From Planctomycetota bacterium (lineage in GTDB: Bacteria; Planctomycetota; OFTM77): a stretch of 64,000 nucleotides of DNA. Below, one piece after another: positions 8,111 through 16,727 of the stretch. Position 1 is the stretch's first letter; every line of letters begins with the position of its first letter. The translations under genes were made by a program, and so were the position numbers. The stretch covers positions 1-64,000 of the forward strand of contig JAJDCO010000055.1 of assembly GCA_029260795.1 (NCBI GenBank). Direction: 5' to 3'. The notes beneath the pieces were generated by a model. That model searched no databases, had not been told where the DNA came from, and saw only the letters and a list, made by a program, of their open reading frames with translations.

Positions 8111-9613
8111 TCAGCCGATCGTTTCCATGCCTTGCAAAGCGTCCAGCATGCGAATCACCAAGCGCACGACGCGGCTCGCCTTGTCGTAGTCGATCTTGTC
8201 GGGCGTATCGCTCGTCTGGTGGTAGTCCTCGTGCACGTCGGTGAAAAGAAAGGCGACCGGCATGCCGAGCTTGGCGAAGTTGGCGTGATCGGAGCGGCTC
8301 CAGTACGCGTCCGCGCTCTTGAAGGGCACGTCGAAGCCTTCGAGGACACCGAACTTCTCGCACATCTTGACCATGCCGTTGTACTCGGGCCGGTCCTCGG
8401 TGGGCGTGATGAGGAGCTCGTTGGGCGCGTTGCGTCCGATCATGTCGATGTTCAGGTCGCAGACAGCCTCGCAGCCCTCGGGGAGCCACGGGTTGTCGGC
8501 CCACGCCCGCGAACCGAGCAGGCCCTTCTCTTCGCCCGACACCCAGATCAACATCACCGAGCGCTTCAGCGGACCGTAGTGCGTCAGAGCCTCGGCGATG
8601 GCCAGCAGCCCGGTCGTGCCCGAGCCGTTGTCGTCGGCGCCATTGAAGACCTGACCGTCGTCGGCGATGCCGACATGGTCGTAGTGCGCCGAGACGATCA
8701 TGACCTGCTGGCTCAGCTCGGGATCCGAGCCGGGCCAGAAGCCGCAGACGTTCTCGAGCGTCACGCGCTCACCGGAGAGCACCGCGCGCTTGTCGGTCAC
8801 GGTCACACCGAGCTCGGCCCCGATCTCGAGGTCCGGGATCTCGTCGGACCAGCCAAACGCGCGCGCCGCAGCTTCGCGACCCAGGTACGCGACCACGGCA
8901 CCGCGACGGCCACCGCGGCGCTCGCGACCCTCGCCATTCGACGGCCAGCTGACGCGACCGGCTTTCGCCCGCTCGGTCCAGCTCGCGTATCGCTTCGCGT
9001 ACGGCATCGTGCCCGACTCGGGAGCGGGCGTCACGATCAGGCCCTGCGCCCCGACGCGACGCGCGTTGACCTGGATGGCTCGCGAGTTGAGCTCCGACTC
9101 GAAGACCAAGGCCCACTTGCCCTCGACCTCGGCGCTCTCGAACTCCTCGCGCCCGCCATCACCGCAGAACACCACCGGGCCGGTCTCCTCGACGTCCGAC
9201 AGTCCCCGCGAGTTGAAGAAGTAGTCGGCCCCGAACTTCAGCTCGATCTTCTCCCCGCCTTCCATCTCCACGGTGAACGAGGTGTTGGCGGTATCGAGGC
9301 GACTCCGCTCCAGCTCGTACTCGTAGAAGAAGCCATTCGGCGCCCCAGGATTCCAACCCAGTCGCTGCAGACGGTTGCGAATGAAGCGTGCGGCAATCCT
9401 CTGACCGAGGCTCGGAGTATCCCGTCCGCCCATCTCGTCGGAGGCGATGAAGTGCAGATCGGCCGACATCCGCTCCGGTGAAACCGAGCTGAGCGCTCGG
9501 TCGAGCGCCGGAATGTCGTCGCCCTTCTTGGCCGAATCGTCCCAGGCCACTGCAAACGGGGCGGTCACCAGCAATGCCAGAATGGCCCACGGCGTGAATC
9601 GATGCAGCTTCAA
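8111..9613 (-). CDS. Secreted M28-family zinc aminopeptidase with PA domain
   Basis: A 500-aa protein with signal peptide MKLHRFTPWAILALLVTAPFAVA. A PA-type insert lies at about residues 130-270. The M28 catalytic domain has the full dizinc set: H310 (SAHYDH), D328 (GADDNGSG), E361/E362 (GEEKG), D390 (INIDMIG) and H465 (DYHQTSDTPDK). The latter stretch is the usual closing motif of the family. It should remove amino acids from peptides in the periplasm or outside the cell. Length is typical for PA-containing M28 enzymes. It stands as a single gene, convergent with lutC. Confidence 0.92.
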   Translation of the reverse strand: MKLHRFTPWAILALLVTAPFAVAWDDSAKKGDDIPALDRALSSVSPERMSADLHFIASDEMGGRDTPSLGQRIAARFIRNRLQRLGWNPGAPNGFFYEYELERSRLDTANTSFTVEMEGGEKIELKFGADYFFNSRGLSDVEETGPVVFCGDGGREEFESAEVEGKWALVFESELNSRAIQVNARRVGAQGLIVTPAPESGTMPYAKRYASWTERAKAGRVSWPSNGEGRERRGGRRGAVVAYLGREAAARAFGWSDEIPDLEIGAELGVTVTDKRAVLSGERVTLENVCGFWPGSDPELSQQVMIVSAHYDHVGIADDGQVFNGADDNGSGTTGLLAIAEALTHYGPLKRSVMLIWVSGEEKGLLGSRAWADNPWLPEGCEAVCDLNIDMIGRNAPNELLITPTEDRPEYNGMVKMCEKFGVLEGFDVPFKSADAYWSRSDHANFAKLGMPVAFLFTDVHEDYHQTSDTPDKIDYDKASRVVRLVIRMLDALQGMETIG

Positions 9614-9756
9614 GAGTTCGCTCCTCGAGTCGAGATGGGGAGCTCCAGGCGCCCCGTAGAGATGATCGTTGATACGAGCCGAAGGCCCGGTCGATAGCTC
9701 GACATTCTAGCAAAGCCGGGCCAGTTCGGTCGCGCCTGCGCTCCACGCCACAAGGG

Positions 9757-10461
9757 CTACTCGGCCGCACAGGCCGGGCAAGCCGGTCCGGTCTCCTGGT
9801 CGGCCGTTCGCCAGGCGGTGGCCCCCCGCACGATCGAGACGGTGCCCGTCACGATGATGCAGAGTGCGGCCACCTGGAACACGCGACGACGAGCGGCGTG
9901 CGACAGCCACTGGCTGCCCACACCAAAAAGGATCAAGGCTGGCGCCGTTCCGGCCCCGAACAACGCCATGGTAAAAGCTCCTCCCCCCACCGAAGCCGTG
10001 CTGGCCGCCAAGGACAGCGTCGCATAGACGAGCCCGCAGGGCAGCCAGCCCGTGAACAGGCCCGCCAAGAACGCACCGCCCCATCCCGGTCGCTTCAGGA
10101 ACTCGGAGTAGAAGGACGAGGCGAGGCATGAGGTGCCGCTGCCCGAGCTCCGGTTTGCCCGCCCGCGGAGGATCTGGATCCCCAAGCCGATCAGCAGCAG
10201 CCCGGCGCCGATCGCCAGCCCGGCTTGCCAGCGCGCCCAGCTCGGTACCGCGGCCAGGAGTCGATGACCCAGGAAGCCCGCCGTCGCACCCAGGCAAGCG
10301 TACGTGAACACGCGTCCTAGGGTGAAGGCGAGCTGCCGACGCAAGCCCTCACGCGAGCCCCCTGCCCCACTCGACACCAACCACGCGAAGCCTCCACACA
10401 TGCCAATGCAATGGGACGAACCCAAGAGCCCACTGACGAACACGAGGGGCCACTCGATCAT
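9757..10461 (-). CDS. SafE/TauE-like membrane protein at the end of the oxidase operon
   Basis: A 234-aa polytopic protein of about six TM segments, opening MIEWPLVFVSGLLGSSHCIGMCGGF. The HCxGMCGG motif marks the branch of the SafE family (COG2836) that sits next to ccoI in many cbb3 oxidase clusters. It is thought to help copper or haem supply during oxidase maturation, but that role is inferred from context. A Cys pair and a short Cys tail (CPACAAE) could bind metal. It follows ccoI with a 4-bp overlap of stop and start, so it belongs to the same operon. Confidence 0.8.
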   Translation of the reverse strand: MIEWPLVFVSGLLGSSHCIGMCGGFAWLVSSGAGGSREGLRRQLAFTLGRVFTYACLGATAGFLGHRLLAAVPSWARWQAGLAIGAGLLLIGLGIQILRGRANRSSGSGTSCLASSFYSEFLKRPGWGGAFLAGLFTGWLPCGLVYATLSLAASTASVGGGAFTMALFGAGTAPALILFGVGSQWLSHAARRRVFQVAALCIIVTGTVSIVRGATAWRTADQETGPACPACAAE

Positions 10462-12629
10462 GCCGGGACCTCCTCGGGCATTCGAAGAGTCTCGGCAACC
10501 TTCGACGGGACCGCCTCGTCCGAGGCCTCTCGATCCGCCAGCCGCAAGGAGTTCGTCACCACCAGGAAGCTACTGATCGCCATGGCCAGCGCGGCGAGGA
10601 TCGGGTTGAGCCTTCCGGCGACGGCCAGTCCCGTCCCGATGAGGTTGTAGGCGAAAGCCCAAAAGAGGTTGAGTCGAATGACCCGCACCGTTCGTCGAGA
10701 GAGCTCGATCGCCCAAGCGACGCGGCGCGGATCGTTCGCGAGCAGGCAAACATCCGCCACGTCTCGCGACACGTCGGCTCCGCACCCGAGCGCAATCCCC
10801 ACCTCGGCACGCGCCAGAGCGGGAGCGTCATTGATCCCGTCACCCACCATGGCGACGCAATGGCCGGCTTGGACTCGCTCGGCGACCGCGGCGACCTTCG
10901 CCTCGGGCACGAGCTCGGCCCGGACCGGCACCCCGAGCTCCGCTGCCAATCGCGCGGCGCGCCCGGGGTGATCTCCGGTCAGGATCTCGACCCGCAATCC
11001 GAGGGCGCGCAATGCCGCGAGAGCTTCGAAGGCGCCCTCTCGCAGCCGCTCTCGAAGCGAGAACAACGCCCGAACAGAGCCTTCCCATCCGAGGGCGACC
11101 ACGGGATCCCCCGCCGCCTTCGCGGCATCGGCCCGCCTGCGCAGCTCTGTTGGCCAGGCCATGCCCGACTCTTCGAGAAACTGCGGGCTCCCGAGCCAAG
11201 CCGTCGTCGATCCCGCCGCGTCGACGACGATCAATCCTCGTCCGGGGACCTGTCGCACCTCGGCCTGAATTGCTTCGTCGGTCGTCCCGTGGTCCGCCGC
11301 CCAACGCAGCAGAGCGCGGGAAGCGATGTGCTCCGATTGAGCCGCGATCGCCGCGGTCCGCGACACGACTTCTCCCTCGGTGCAGTCGACGCGGTGAGCG
11401 GCCTCGACCTGCAGATCCGCCTCGGTGAGCGTCCCCGTCTTGTCGAAGAAGATCGAGTCCACTCGCGCCAATCGCTCGAGGGCGGTCCCACTTCGAAAGA
11501 GCACCTGATGTCGGGCGGCCGTACCGACGGCGGTCCAGACGGCCATCGGAGTCGCCAGGCCGAGAGCGCACGGGCAGGCGATCAGGAGAACGGCGAGACC
11601 GGCGAGAAGCCCTTCCTCGAAGCCGCCCGTGCGACCGTGAACGATCGCCGTCGCCCCGGCCACCGCCAAGACCAGCGGCACGAAGAAACGAGCGACACGA
11701 TCCGCCAAACGCTCGAATCGGCCCTGGGCACCGAGCGCCGCTCGCACGAGCTCGGTCAGGCGAGCGACCGTACCGCGGTCCGCCTCGGCCGCGGCTTCGA
11801 GGACGAGCGCACCGTCGACATTCCAAGTACCGGCGGCGACGACGTCTCCCGGACCTCGAGTGGTCGGGACACTCTCTCCGGTCAGCAGCCCTTCGTCGAT
11901 GGCCGCTCGCCCTCGCCGGATCCGTCCGTCACACGGAATGCGCTCACCCGGCAGGACGCGCACCGAGTCGCCGACCCGCAGCTCGGCCAGGGGCAAGACG
12001 GACTCGGGATGCTCGCCCCGGCGGACACGCACGGTCTCGGGCAGCAGCCGGTCGAGGGACTCGACCGCTTCGGTCGTGCGCTGCTTACCGAGCGCCTCCA
12101 TCCAGCGCCCCAGCGTGACGAGCACCAGGACCATGCAGACGACCTCGAAGTACGTCCGATCGCGATCGCCGAAGACGGACGCCGCGGAGTAGGCCAATGC
12201 CGCCGCCACGCCCAGCGCGATGAGCCCATCGGTGGCCACGATGCCGCGACGCACCTGCGCCCACGCGTTGATCATCAGCGGGATGCCCAGCAGCCAGAAG
12301 ACCGGAACGGAGAGCAGCAGGCTGACCGCGCGGAAGAGGTCGCGCAGCGCATCGGCCATCGGGCCGGCGTTCTCGGGCGAGACGGCGTCGATCTCCTGGC
12401 TCCACAGGACGAGGCTGAACACCATGACGTTCATGGTGAAGAAGGTGGCGATGCCGAGTCGCGCCAAGAGCCGTCGCGCTTCGCCGCTCGCCTCTCCGGT
12501 CCCGGCGATCTGTGCGGCCAACCGGCAGCCGAAGCAACAGAAGGCCGGTCCGTCGTCCTCGACGGCGCGTCCGCCGAGGGGAAGGTGGCAGAAGGCGCAG
12601 GCTTCGCGCTCGCCGACGGCCGCGGTCAC
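10458..12629 (-). CDS. ccoI: Copper-translocating P1B-type ATPase (CcoI/FixI)
   Basis: About 723 aa. The N-terminus has metal-binding cysteines (CAFCHLPLGG, FCCFGC) typical of CcoI. Then come the membrane helices, CPCALGLATP as the ion-path motif, DKTGTLTE with the phosphorylated Asp, and the hinge GDGINDAPALARAEVG. It exports Cu for assembly of the haem-copper oxidase encoded just upstream. The ORF-track start (12731) overlaps another gene; GTG at 12629 is better, because its GTGA overlaps the stop of the 58-aa protein at 12626-12628. It is followed by the SafE-like gene with another overlap. Confidence 0.93.
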   Translation of the reverse strand: MTAAVGEREACAFCHLPLGGRAVEDDGPAFCCFGCRLAAQIAGTGEASGEARRLLARLGIATFFTMNVMVFSLVLWSQEIDAVSPENAGPMADALRDLFRAVSLLLSVPVFWLLGIPLMINAWAQVRRGIVATDGLIALGVAAALAYSAASVFGDRDRTYFEVVCMVLVLVTLGRWMEALGKQRTTEAVESLDRLLPETVRVRRGEHPESVLPLAELRVGDSVRVLPGERIPCDGRIRRGRAAIDEGLLTGESVPTTRGPGDVVAAGTWNVDGALVLEAAAEADRGTVARLTELVRAALGAQGRFERLADRVARFFVPLVLAVAGATAIVHGRTGGFEEGLLAGLAVLLIACPCALGLATPMAVWTAVGTAARHQVLFRSGTALERLARVDSIFFDKTGTLTEADLQVEAAHRVDCTEGEVVSRTAAIAAQSEHIASRALLRWAADHGTTDEAIQAEVRQVPGRGLIVVDAAGSTTAWLGSPQFLEESGMAWPTELRRRADAAKAAGDPVVALGWEGSVRALFSLRERLREGAFEALAALRALGLRVEILTGDHPGRAARLAAELGVPVRAELVPEAKVAAVAERVQAGHCVAMVGDGINDAPALARAEVGIALGCGADVSRDVADVCLLANDPRRVAWAIELSRRTVRVIRLNLFWAFAYNLIGTGLAVAGRLNPILAALAMAISSFLVVTNSLRLADREASDEAVPSKVAETLRMPEEVPA

Positions 12630-12802
12630 TTCGGATTCGTGAAGCTGTGCTGAATGTCCGGGATCGCGTAGGTGAGCGTGTAGTAGATGGCGATGATCCA
12701 GAACATGAGCCAGATGAGCCGCACGTACCACGGAATCCGGTGGCCGATGTAGGTATGGAAGCGATGCTCCACTTCCGGGCTGTGGTCTTCAGAGAGTCCC
12801 AT
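12626..12802 (-). CDS. 58-aa membrane protein resembling a CcoP anchor
   Basis: Too short for the ORF track. It reads from ATG at 12802 and ends TGA at 12626-12628, overlapping the ccoI GTG. It has a charged N-terminus (MGLSEDHSPEVEHRF), then HRIPWYVRLIWLMFWIIAIY, one TM helix, and YAIPDIQ. The pattern Pro-Trp-helix-Tyr-Pro resembles the membrane-anchor helix of CcoP (LPRWWFMLF...YPGLG), but with no CXXCH haem domain after it. A Shine-Dalgarno-like GAGGAACGACG precedes the start. Its place between oxidase subunits and ccoI in an overlapping chain argues that it is a real subunit or assembly factor. The CcoP likeness is my reading by eye. Confidence 0.7.
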   Translation of the reverse strand: MGLSEDHSPEVEHRFHTYIGHRIPWYVRLIWLMFWIIAIYYTLTYAIPDIQHSFTNPK

Positions 12803-12828
12803 CGTCGTTCCTCAATCGGATGCCGAGC

Positions 12829-13152
12829 TCAGTTGATCCAGTCCACGACCGCGTCGCGGTCCTCTTGAGCGTCGAGTCGCTGCTCGCGTTCGAGCAGCTC
12901 GAACTTCGGACGCTCGATCTCGCGGAACATGCCGAGACCGATCGCCCAAAAGAAGAGGAGGAAGAAGCCGGTGGAGGCGAGGAGGTAGTTGACGATTGGC
13001 GCCAGGGCGAAGGCGCCTTCCTGTCCGGTCTGGGCGAGCTTGATGAACTCGATGAACTTCGAGCCGAAGCCGTAGACGCTCGGCACGAGAATGAGGATCC
13101 CCATGACCCAGACCGTGAGGGTCTGGGTCCGACTCGACTTGCCATAGCTCAT
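12829..13152 (-). CDS. 107-aa membrane protein of the oxidase operon
   Basis: The start ATG at 13152 overlaps the ccoO stop (ATGA), so the longer ORF-track version is wrong. It has two hydrophobic helices, TLTVWVMGILILVPSVYGFG and VNYLLASTGFFLLFFWAIGL. These are followed by an acidic, cytoplasm-like tail (EIERPKFELLEREQRLDAQEDRD). No haem or metal motif is seen. It is not a normal CcoQ, which has one helix and is ~50-60 aa, though it may play that part. Translation coupling on the upstream side and a 26-bp gap to the next gene place it firmly in the operon. Function unknown. Confidence 0.75.
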   Translation of the reverse strand: MSYGKSSRTQTLTVWVMGILILVPSVYGFGSKFIEFIKLAQTGQEGAFALAPIVNYLLASTGFFLLFFWAIGLGMFREIERPKFELLEREQRLDAQEDRDAVVDWIN

Positions 13153-13826
13153 CGGGCGGCTGCCTTTCCGAGCACGCCTTCGACGTTCTCGTAGTAGGGA
13201 GAGATCGGGAACTCGAGCCAGCTGCCGAGCCATTGGACATAGAGCACGATCGCGAGCCCCTTGGCATTGGGCGTCGGAGGGCCCGACTCGGGCTCGTCGA
13301 GGAACCACTTGTAGGCGGGCATGATCGAGCCGGGCGACGTGAGCTGAGGGTCCCAGAAGTGGGCGACGTGCCAGTCACTGCCGCGGCGACCGCCCTCGCG
13401 GGACAGGTCGGGCCCGACGCGACGGGTGCCGAACATGACCGGACGCTGGAGCTCGTTCTGGTACTCGATGGGTTCGGCGACCGGTCCCCAGCGCTTGCTC
13501 TCGTTGGAGACGGGGCGAACGAACTGGCTGTGGCAGTGCCAGCAGCCTTCGCCGACGTAGATGTCCCGGCCGCGCTCGAGCAGCTCGGCGCAATTCTCTT
13601 CCGTCGCCTCCCCCACGTACTGAGCGAAAGATTCCGGATAGCGCTGTTGGAGATCTCGCAGCTCGGCCATCACGTTCTTGTTGACGGTCGGGTCGACGAG
13701 CTCCTCGACGCTCTGCTCGGGGAGGTCCCTGAACATCAAGATCGGTACGACGGCGTTCGACACGAACGCCAGCAGGAAGAAGCCCAGGCCAGCCAGTAGC
13801 AGGATTCCTGATTTGGACTCGAACAT
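13149..13826 (-). CDS. ccoO: cbb3-type oxidase monohaem cytochrome c subunit (CcoO)
   Basis: A 225-aa protein with an N-terminal anchor (LLLAGLGFFLLAFVSNAVVP) and one haem-c site, EGCWHCHSQFVRP. The CcoO-specific stretch follows: RRVGPDLSREGGRRGSDWHV and SIMPAYKWF, whose Met in MPAYKW is the expected distal ligand. The protein would face the periplasm and pass electrons to the CcoN haems. Length is near the family norm. It lies 23 bp downstream of ccoN and overlaps the next gene. It is the only cytochrome c encoded in the operon. Confidence 0.9.
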   Translation of the reverse strand: MFESKSGILLLAGLGFFLLAFVSNAVVPILMFRDLPEQSVEELVDPTVNKNVMAELRDLQQRYPESFAQYVGEATEENCAELLERGRDIYVGEGCWHCHSQFVRPVSNESKRWGPVAEPIEYQNELQRPVMFGTRRVGPDLSREGGRRGSDWHVAHFWDPQLTSPGSIMPAYKWFLDEPESGPPTPNAKGLAIVLYVQWLGSWLEFPISPYYENVEGVLGKAAAR

Positions 13827-13849
13827 GAATGGCTCCTCAGCTCAGCGCG

Positions 13850-15256
13850 TCACGCGGGGACGGGTTTCGGCTCACCTTGACGAGCGTCGCCTCGCGCCGC
13901 CGACCAGGTCATCTTCAGATTGACCAGGAAGCACACGAAGCCCGCGATGATCGCCAGACCCATGAAGAGCCGCACGATCCAGAAGGGCTGCGAGATCCGG
14001 ATGGACTCGAGCCACGGAGAGAGCATGCTCCAGGACCAGCCTTGAAGAATGCCGGCCAGCGTGAGGTCGATGAACATGACGAACATGCCGCCGGCCGAGA
14101 GCCAAAAGTGCCACTCGAGCAGCTTGCGGCTCGCCCACTCGCGTCCCAACAGCCGCGGGAAGAGGTACGTCATGATGCCGAAGAGCCAGAAGCCGAAGAC
14201 ACCGAACATGACCAAGTGGGCGTGGCCCACGACCCAATCGGTGAAGTGGATGAGCTTCTGAAACGTCTGCGTGACTTGAAGAGCGCACTGCGCACAGGTG
14301 ATGAAGTAGAAGACCATCCCGACATAGAACCATCGCAGCGGGAGGTGCCGCTTGAGGATGCTGCTCGAGCCCCAGATGGTCCCGAAGAAGTTGATGATCA
14401 CGGTCGTGACCACGAACTCGACCGCGATGGTCGCGATGATGGCGCCGTACTGCAGGAACATCGGGATCGGCGCATAGAGGAAGTGATGGATGCCGTTCAG
14501 GGGATAGAAGAAGGCCAGTCCCCAGAAGCCGACCAGCGACAGACCGTGGCTCCAGATCGGTCGCTTGAGCATGATCGGCACGAAGTAGTACATCAGCCCC
14601 CAGCCCAAGGGCGTGACGAACAGGCCGACCAGGTCGTGGATGAACAGCCCCGCGATCGCGCCCCCACTCGCGCCCGACACCAAGTACTCCGGTACGAAGT
14701 TGCCCATCGCGTACGTCAGGAAGGTCCAGACGAAGGCGGCCAGGAAGTACCAGAGCGTGACGTACAGCGGCCCCTTCATCTTGATGATCGGGACCGAGAA
14801 GTTGATCGCGACCAGCAGCAGGCCAGCTTGCGCGAGCGGGTCGATCCAGACCGGCGTCTCACCCCACTCGAGCCCCTGGGCCTGTCCGAAGAGGATGCCG
14901 CCCGCCGTGGCGAGCACGACGATCTGCCAGGCGCCGTAGATGAACCACGACAGCTGGACGCTGGCGACGCGATGCATCGTGAGGCGCGGGATCGCCCAGT
15001 GCAGCGCCCCGAGGAACACGTTCGCGATGAACCCGTAGGCGATCGCGTTGGTGTGGATCATGCGCCAGCGGCCGGGCGAGAGGAGCTCGATGCCGTCGTG
15101 GGGATTCCAGCCCACGAGCTGGAGCGCCATCAGGAGGCCCCCGATCATCGAGACGGCGAAGAAGGTCAGGGCCGCGACGAAGTACGCCAGCACGATCGGG
15201 CGGTTGACGAGCAATCGTGCCTCGTTGGGAGCAGCAGCCGGCAAGGCCTCGGTCAT
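13850..15256 (-). CDS. ccoN: Haem-copper oxidase catalytic subunit, CcoN-like, divergent
   Basis: A 468-aa polytopic protein of the C-family haem-copper oxidases. Visible ligands are H in RMIHTNAIAYG, the pair in NGIHHFLYAP, the H in LFIHDLVGLFV, and WVVGHAHLVMFG near the C-terminus. The Tyr of VFYFITCAQ sits where the CcoN cross-linked Tyr is expected. The CcoN block MPSWGGMINGL is missing and is replaced by ATIAVEFVVTTVIINF, which includes a Glu. Start ATG at 15256 overlaps the upstream gene's stop; the ORF-track start is far upstream and out of place. It is probably a terminal oxidase, with NO reductase activity as an alternative. Confidence 0.88.
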   Translation of the reverse strand: MTEALPAAAPNEARLLVNRPIVLAYFVAALTFFAVSMIGGLLMALQLVGWNPHDGIELLSPGRWRMIHTNAIAYGFIANVFLGALHWAIPRLTMHRVASVQLSWFIYGAWQIVVLATAGGILFGQAQGLEWGETPVWIDPLAQAGLLLVAINFSVPIIKMKGPLYVTLWYFLAAFVWTFLTYAMGNFVPEYLVSGASGGAIAGLFIHDLVGLFVTPLGWGLMYYFVPIMLKRPIWSHGLSLVGFWGLAFFYPLNGIHHFLYAPIPMFLQYGAIIATIAVEFVVTTVIINFFGTIWGSSSILKRHLPLRWFYVGMVFYFITCAQCALQVTQTFQKLIHFTDWVVGHAHLVMFGVFGFWLFGIMTYLFPRLLGREWASRKLLEWHFWLSAGGMFVMFIDLTLAGILQGWSWSMLSPWLESIRISQPFWIVRLFMGLAIIAGFVCFLVNLKMTWSAARGDARQGEPKPVPA

Positions 15257-15870
15257 GATTTCCCCTCGTGACTCGCGATTCCATACGGGCGAAACCGGCC
15301 CAGCGGATACATCAGCAGCATCGTCCAAGCGAAGATCAGGTGCGTGAGCGCCGCTACCCACGGGGGGATCTCGTCGACGATCCACGAGCCTCCGAAGAGG
15401 GTCGGCTGCAGCCAGGAGAGGATCAGGTAGAAGTTGATCACCCACAGGCCCACCCCGATGACCGAGACGAGCGCGAGCTGCTTCACGAAGCTCGACTTCC
15501 CGAAGAAACGCGAGAGCGCCATCTGGATCGGGATTCCCAGCACCATTCCCGTCGCGATGTACAAGCAAACGCCCGCAGCGACTGCGATGTCGTCTGCCTG
15601 CGTCAACGCCTTCTCGCCCAACGGAAAGGTCAGATACACGCGGACGATGCGCAGTGGATCCTGCCCGATCATCAGCGAGCCGATCACGTTGAAGACCAGG
15701 CTCGCCATCGCGCCCAGCATGCCCAGGAACACCCCCGCCATCGCATGGTAGGCGGTGTAGTATCCCTTCGGCGGCCAGTCGGCCGACTGCTCGCGCGCGA
15801 TCTCGGTCTCGATCCGCTCCATCTCGTGACGGAGATCGTCGAGTCGCTTCTGCCGATCAGCGCCTTCCAA
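15253..15870 (-). CDS. Membrane protein at the head of the oxidase operon
   Basis: About 205 aa. I prefer TTG at 15870, since GGGGAGGAG lies just upstream; the ORF-track version starts at 15927. It has a basic/acidic N-terminal helix (DDLRHEMERIETEIAREQS). At least four TM helices follow: AGVFLGMLGAMASLVFNVIG, VAAGVCLYIATGMVLGIPIQ, LALVSVIGVGLWVINFYLIL and ALTHLIFAWTMLLMYPLG. There are no haem or Cys motifs. It overlaps ccoN by 4 bp. I do not recognise the family; a structural subunit of the oxidase or an assembly protein is likely from position alone. Confidence 0.75.
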   Translation of the reverse strand: MEGADRQKRLDDLRHEMERIETEIAREQSADWPPKGYYTAYHAMAGVFLGMLGAMASLVFNVIGSLMIGQDPLRIVRVYLTFPLGEKALTQADDIAVAAGVCLYIATGMVLGIPIQMALSRFFGKSSFVKQLALVSVIGVGLWVINFYLILSWLQPTLFGGSWIVDEIPPWVAALTHLIFAWTMLLMYPLGRFRPYGIASHEGKS

Positions 15871-15987
15871 GAGGTCTCCTCCCCACTCAGAAACACGGGG
15901 TTCGCCGGGGCCCATGGCCCGGCGCACTGCTCTCGCTGAACAAAGAGCAGCTCAGTCAGTCGACACGGATTCTTTGGGGCTCAGACT

Positions 15988-16383
15988 CTACGTCGCACGA
16001 GGGATCACCGTCAACGATGCGGCCAACACCAGCCCGGCCGTGAAACCAAAGATCACGGCCAGCAGGCCAACGCCGTAGAGCGTCATCGTGCCGTCCTCGA
16101 GGACCGTGCTCTGCCGGCGCAGCACACGGCGGCTGACGATTCCGCACACCCACGTCCAGTGCAGCATCACATGCACGACCGCACCCAAGAACAGAAGCGC
16201 CAGCAAGGCGAACTGGACGTCGGTCCAGCCGTCGTACCCGAGACCCCAGAGTCGCCAGCCGTCGGCCTGGGTCGCGGAAGGAAACACGATGCGCAGAATC
16301 AAGGTCGCACCGACCAGCGTGACCAGCAGAACCATCAACACGAGGTCGAGCAGGAGATTGACGAAGGCGCGGGACATCATCAC
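15988..16383 (-). CDS. DUF4405-like four-helix membrane protein
   Basis: A 131-aa protein with four TM helices. His and Trp residues are spaced as in DUF4405 proteins (FLGAVVHVMLHWTWV), which may bind haem b as in small membrane cytochromes. The N-terminal helix LLLDLVLMVLLVTLVGATLI has an Asp in the first membrane span, also usual there. It is first in line before the oxidase operon, with a gap of about 117 bp to the next start, so it is possibly the first gene of the same transcript. An electron-transfer role is inferred only. Confidence 0.65.
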   Translation of the reverse strand: MMMSRAFVNLLLDLVLMVLLVTLVGATLILRIVFPSATQADGWRLWGLGYDGWTDVQFALLALLFLGAVVHVMLHWTWVCGIVSRRVLRRQSTVLEDGTMTLYGVGLLAVIFGFTAGLVLAASLTVIPRAT

Positions 16384-16727
16384 TCGCCGGAATGAAGGAC
16401 TCGAATCGAACTGCGTGAGCTCGCGGCGAAAGCACTCACCGTGCCAAGCTTCTAGGAGGACGACGGCACGGCTGACCCTCGCAACCCTCCGAATCCGAAT
16501 CGGAACCGTGCCGGTACGCGTCGCGCGTCACCTCGGGAGAAACTGACTCACCGAGCTGTCACGTGCTCATGACACTCGAGCCCCTGGCCGAAAGAGATCC
16601 GACCGGTCGACACCGCGCGGCACGCGGTCGCGCGGTCCCGCGGAGCCCATCCGGAGCCAGGGGCACGCCAATTGCCAAGCGCACGATCAACATCACCGAC
16701 CGGCCCTCGCCTCTTTCGAGCGATCCC
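16384..16727. other. Divergent intergenic region between oxidase operon and regulator
   Basis: These 344 bp separate the minus-strand oxidase cluster from the plus-strand activator-like gene, so both promoters should lie here. I see a strong sigma-54-type site on the plus strand (annotated separately). No FNR/ANR-like TTGAT-N4-ATCAA site was found by eye. The ORFs listed through this stretch are extensions of the neighbouring genes and show no protein-like character. Confidence 0.5.
16661..16676 (+). promoter_or_regulatory. Candidate sigma-54 (-24/-12) promoter
   Basis: GGGCACGCCAATTGCC matches the consensus TGGCACG-N4-TTGC at all but the first base, with GG and GC at the required spacing. 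Transcription would start near 16687, about 40 bp before the ATG at 16728. The downstream gene is itself related to sigma-54 activators, which fits. A chance match is possible in a 64-kb GC-rich window. Confidence 0.55.

Noticed and set aside
8132-9481. 449-aa plus-strand ORF
   Set aside because: Antisense to the secreted M28 peptidase with a complete zinc-ligand set.
10860-12653. 597-aa plus-strand ORF
   Set aside because: Antisense to ccoI, which has all P-type ATPase motifs.
13829-15271. 480-aa plus-strand ORF
   Set aside because: Antisense to ccoN; Glu/Arg/Asp-rich translation without motifs.
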